Source of the DNA: Clostridia bacterium
GTDB taxonomy: Bacteria; Bacillota; Clostridia; Christensenellales; Borkfalkiaceae
Assembly: GCA_029071285.1 (NCBI GenBank)
Contig: JAIEAS010000223.1
Coordinates: forward strand, 1 to 7,177
Reading direction: 5' to 3'
Length of the DNA stretch: 7,177 nt
Under the pieces are notes generated by a model. It worked only from the letters and a program-made list of their open reading frames with translations. It was not told the origin of the DNA and searched no databases. This document shows positions 6,237 to 7,177 of this stretch, in pieces; position 1 is the first letter of the stretch, and each line of letters opens with the position of its first letter. A program made the translations under genes and the position numbers.

Positions 6237-6584
6237 TCAATCTTTATTTAATATATTCTGAAGTTCGGAAATCTCTTTGGTATATTCGGGGTGGGCGGTT
6301 ATAAAATTCTCCGCCCAGACCGATACGTCGGTTGCAAGAGAGGAAACTTCCAGCGAAATTTCTTTAAGCCTTTTCACGACGCGCAGTTTTTCCTCGTACT
6401 CCTCAAGCTGTTTTTTGCAGCCCTTCAGGCAGTCGGATACGGCTTGGCGGGAAATGCCCTTCTGCTCGGCTATTTCCGAAACGGTTAAATCTTTATTGAA
6501 GTATAAATCGGTTATTTCCTGCTGCACCGCGGTCAGAAGTCCGCCGTATGCGTCCCACAGCGTTATAAAAGATAATTTATCCAT
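6237..6584 (-). CDS. ylxM: YlxM family DNA-binding-type protein, SRP-associated
   Basis: A 115-residue protein of the YlxM/p13 family, normally encoded just before ffh. In streptococci YlxM contacts Ffh and modulates SRP GTPase function. The helix-turn-helix spans about 33-54 (LTVSEIAEQKGISRQAVSD), followed by a long helical, probably coiled segment (KKQLEEYEEKLRVVKRLKEI). The frame is open further upstream to a GTG at 6623, but that codon lies across the edge of the -10 region, upstream of the expected transcription start, so it cannot be used from this promoter. ATG 6584 also matches where relatives begin. AAGG lies 12 nt upstream, a weak ribosome site. It is the first gene of the operon. 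Confidence 0.9.
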   Translation of the reverse strand: MDKLSFITLWDAYGGLLTAVQQEITDLYFNKDLTVSEIAEQKGISRQAVSDCLKGCKKQLEEYEEKLRVVKRLKEISLEVSSLATDVSVWAENFITAHPEYTKEISELQNILNKD

Positions 6585-6613
6585 AAGCGCGTCAAGCCTT
6601 TTTACTTTACAAA

Positions 6614-6642
6614 AGTATAACACGGCAAAACGACGCTGTCAA
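6614..6642 (-). promoter_or_regulatory. Main operon promoter (sigma-A type, near consensus)
   Basis: On the minus strand, -35 TTGACA (6642-6637), 17 nt, -10 TATACT (6619-6614), with TG one base before the -10 (extended type). Transcription should begin near 6607-6610, leaving a leader of only about 25 nt before the ylxM ATG. This is the only convincing promoter for the whole ten-gene block, and its quality fits a heavily used growth operon. Confidence 0.88.
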
Positions 6643-6655
6643 GTAATTTTACTTG
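6640..6655. promoter_or_regulatory. Palindrome overlapping the operon -35 (possible operator)
   Basis: CAAGTAA-TT-TTACTTG on the plus strand: two perfect 7-bp arms around 2 nt. The lower-coordinate arm covers the first bases of the -35 hexamer of the ylxM-ffh promoter. Such a placement fits a repressor site, but no regulator is identifiable and chance cannot be excluded. Confidence 0.4.
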
Positions 6656-6735
6656 TCATATTTGTGTTAAATACTAACATAAAAATTTAGTTATTAATAA
6701 TAAAAGGCAACAAATTCTGCCGACGGGATAATGAA

Positions 6736-6764
6736 TTGACATAAAAATTCTGTAATGCTAAAAT
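6736..6764 (+). promoter_or_regulatory. Sigma-A-type promoter for the small plus-strand gene
   Basis: -35 TTGACA (6736-6741), 17-nt spacer, -10 TAAAAT (6759-6764), with TG one base before the -10. The expected start is near 6771, giving a leader of about 34 nt. The promoter is divergent from the ylxM promoter, with about 94 nt between the two -35 boxes. Confidence 0.85.
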
Positions 6765-6774
6765 GCCCACGTAA

Positions 6775-6790
6775 ACGGAAGAAGTTCCGT
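6775..6790 (+). promoter_or_regulatory. Hairpin at the 5' end of the small-gene transcript
   Basis: ACGGAA (6775-6780), loop GAAG, TTCCGT (6785-6790): a perfect 6-bp stem a few bases from the predicted transcript start and just before the Shine-Dalgarno AGGGG (6794-6798). Best read as a transcript-stabilising 5' hairpin; a regulatory role is possible but unsupported. Confidence 0.5.
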
Positions 6791-6804
6791 CACAGGGGTG
6801 GAAT

Positions 6805-7035
6805 ATGAGCATTAAAATTAACGGAAAATGGTACGATACAGCCGACTCGGTAGTGGATAAAAAGTTTACCTACGGCGTTCCCGGCGACCCGTGCGGTTAC
6901 GAGGAAACGCTGTACATAACTATTGACGGCAGGTATTTTATCTATACCTACGGCGGCGCGCAGTCGAAGTATCCCGTTGAAAACATAACTCCCATCGACC
7001 GTGAAGACGTGAAAAGCTGGATTTTATCCCACTAA
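6805..7035 (+). CDS. Small protein of unknown function, 76 residues
   Basis: A compact soluble protein with no signal peptide, membrane helix or cysteine pair (one Cys, C31). The order is: an N-terminal strand (SIKINGKWYDT), a KFTYGVPGDPCGYEETLY segment (about 20-37), an aromatic strand pair ITIDGRYFIYTYGG (38-51), and a C-terminal acidic helix REDVKSWILSH. The pattern GxPGDPxGxEETLYxTxxGxYFxYxxGG recalls small uncharacterised proteins of Clostridia, but I cannot name a family. That it is a real gene is well supported: consensus promoter, AGGGG ribosome site 6 nt before the ATG, codon use like its neighbours, and an excellent terminator 16 nt after the stop. It is transcribed alone, divergently from the ylxM-ffh operon. 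Function unknown. Confidence 0.85.
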   Translation: MSIKINGKWYDTADSVVDKKFTYGVPGDPCGYEETLYITIDGRYFIYTYGGAQSKYPVENITPIDREDVKSWILSH

Positions 7036-7051
7036 ATCAAAATTAAAACAA

Positions 7052-7083
7052 AAAGCCGACCGCTTATATAAGCGGTCGGCTTT
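7052..7083. terminator. Bidirectional intrinsic terminator (perfect 32-nt palindrome)
   Basis: Arms 7052-7067 and 7068-7083 are perfectly complementary, with a GC-rich core (GCCGACCGC / GCGGTCGGC) and a TATA tip. On the plus strand it is followed by TTTAATTTTA. On the minus strand it is followed by TTTTTGTTTTAATTTT, an even better U-tract. It therefore ends both the small plus-strand gene and the convergent gene at 7097-7177. Confidence 0.92.
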
Positions 7084-7096
7084 AATTTTACTTTGA

Positions 7097-7177
7097 TTAT
7101 TTTTTCCAGCCCCAGATTACGCGGCAACGCTTTTTGGCGAGCAGTCCGCCGGTAACGTCCCACGAGGGGTCCCAGTG
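7097..7177 (-). CDS. 3' end of an unrecognised convergent gene (runs off the right edge)
   Basis: The minus strand reads 26 codons ending in TAA (7099-7097). The visible C-terminus is rich in tryptophan and basic residues, ending RCRVIWGWKK. Support comes from an open frame to the edge and from the palindromic terminator 13 nt beyond the stop, whose better U-tract is on this strand. The stretch is too short to name a family. It could be a chance frame, although a convergent gene sharing the terminator is the simplest reading. Confidence 0.5.
   Translation of the reverse strand, partial: HWDPSWDVTGGLLAKKRCRVIWGWKK

Overview
The window looks like a piece of a Bacillota (Firmicutes) chromosome, most likely from the class Clostridia. 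The basis is the gene order ylxM-ffh-rpsP-KH gene-rimM-trmD-rbgA-rnhB-yraN, the presence of RbgA/YlqF and YlxM, good purine-rich Shine-Dalgarno sites, and moderate GC. The protein wording suggests an uncultured gut-type clostridium, but that is inference and I cannot name a genus.

Layout, left to right. Positions 1-113 hold the first 37 codons of an unrecognised minus-strand gene. A strong hairpin (134-164) separates it from rplS (bL19, 171-515, minus), which has its own sigma-A-type promoter (597-602 / 574-579) and a short structured 5' leader resembling the known L19 leader. Positions 675-6584 are one tightly packed minus-strand operon. In transcription order it holds ylxM, ffh, rpsP, a KH-domain gene (khpA/ylqC), rimM, trmD, rbgA, rnhB, yraN and a phosphoribosyltransferase-like gene. 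Several junctions overlap by 4-10 nt or touch directly, and a near-consensus promoter sits at 6614-6642. The 220-nt divergent region (6585-6804) also carries a second, plus-strand promoter for a 76-residue protein of unknown function (6805-7035). That gene ends at a perfect 32-nt palindromic terminator (7052-7083), which probably also serves a convergent minus-strand gene whose last 26 codons enter at the right edge (7097-7177).

The operon combines protein targeting (Ffh, with YlxM as partner) with ribosome construction: bS16, RimM for 30S maturation, KhpA for RNA binding and RbgA for 50S maturation. It also carries tRNA m1G37 methylation (TrmD) and nucleic-acid maintenance (RNase HII, and YraN of the restriction-endonuclease fold). 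It is a growth-linked housekeeping locus. The less ordinary points are the displacement of rplS from its usual place next to trmD, a PRTase-like protein lacking the acidic pair of its PRPP loop, and the orphan small gene with its own promoter, 5' hairpin and terminator. I see no mobile element, CRISPR array, defence system or clearly new multi-gene system.
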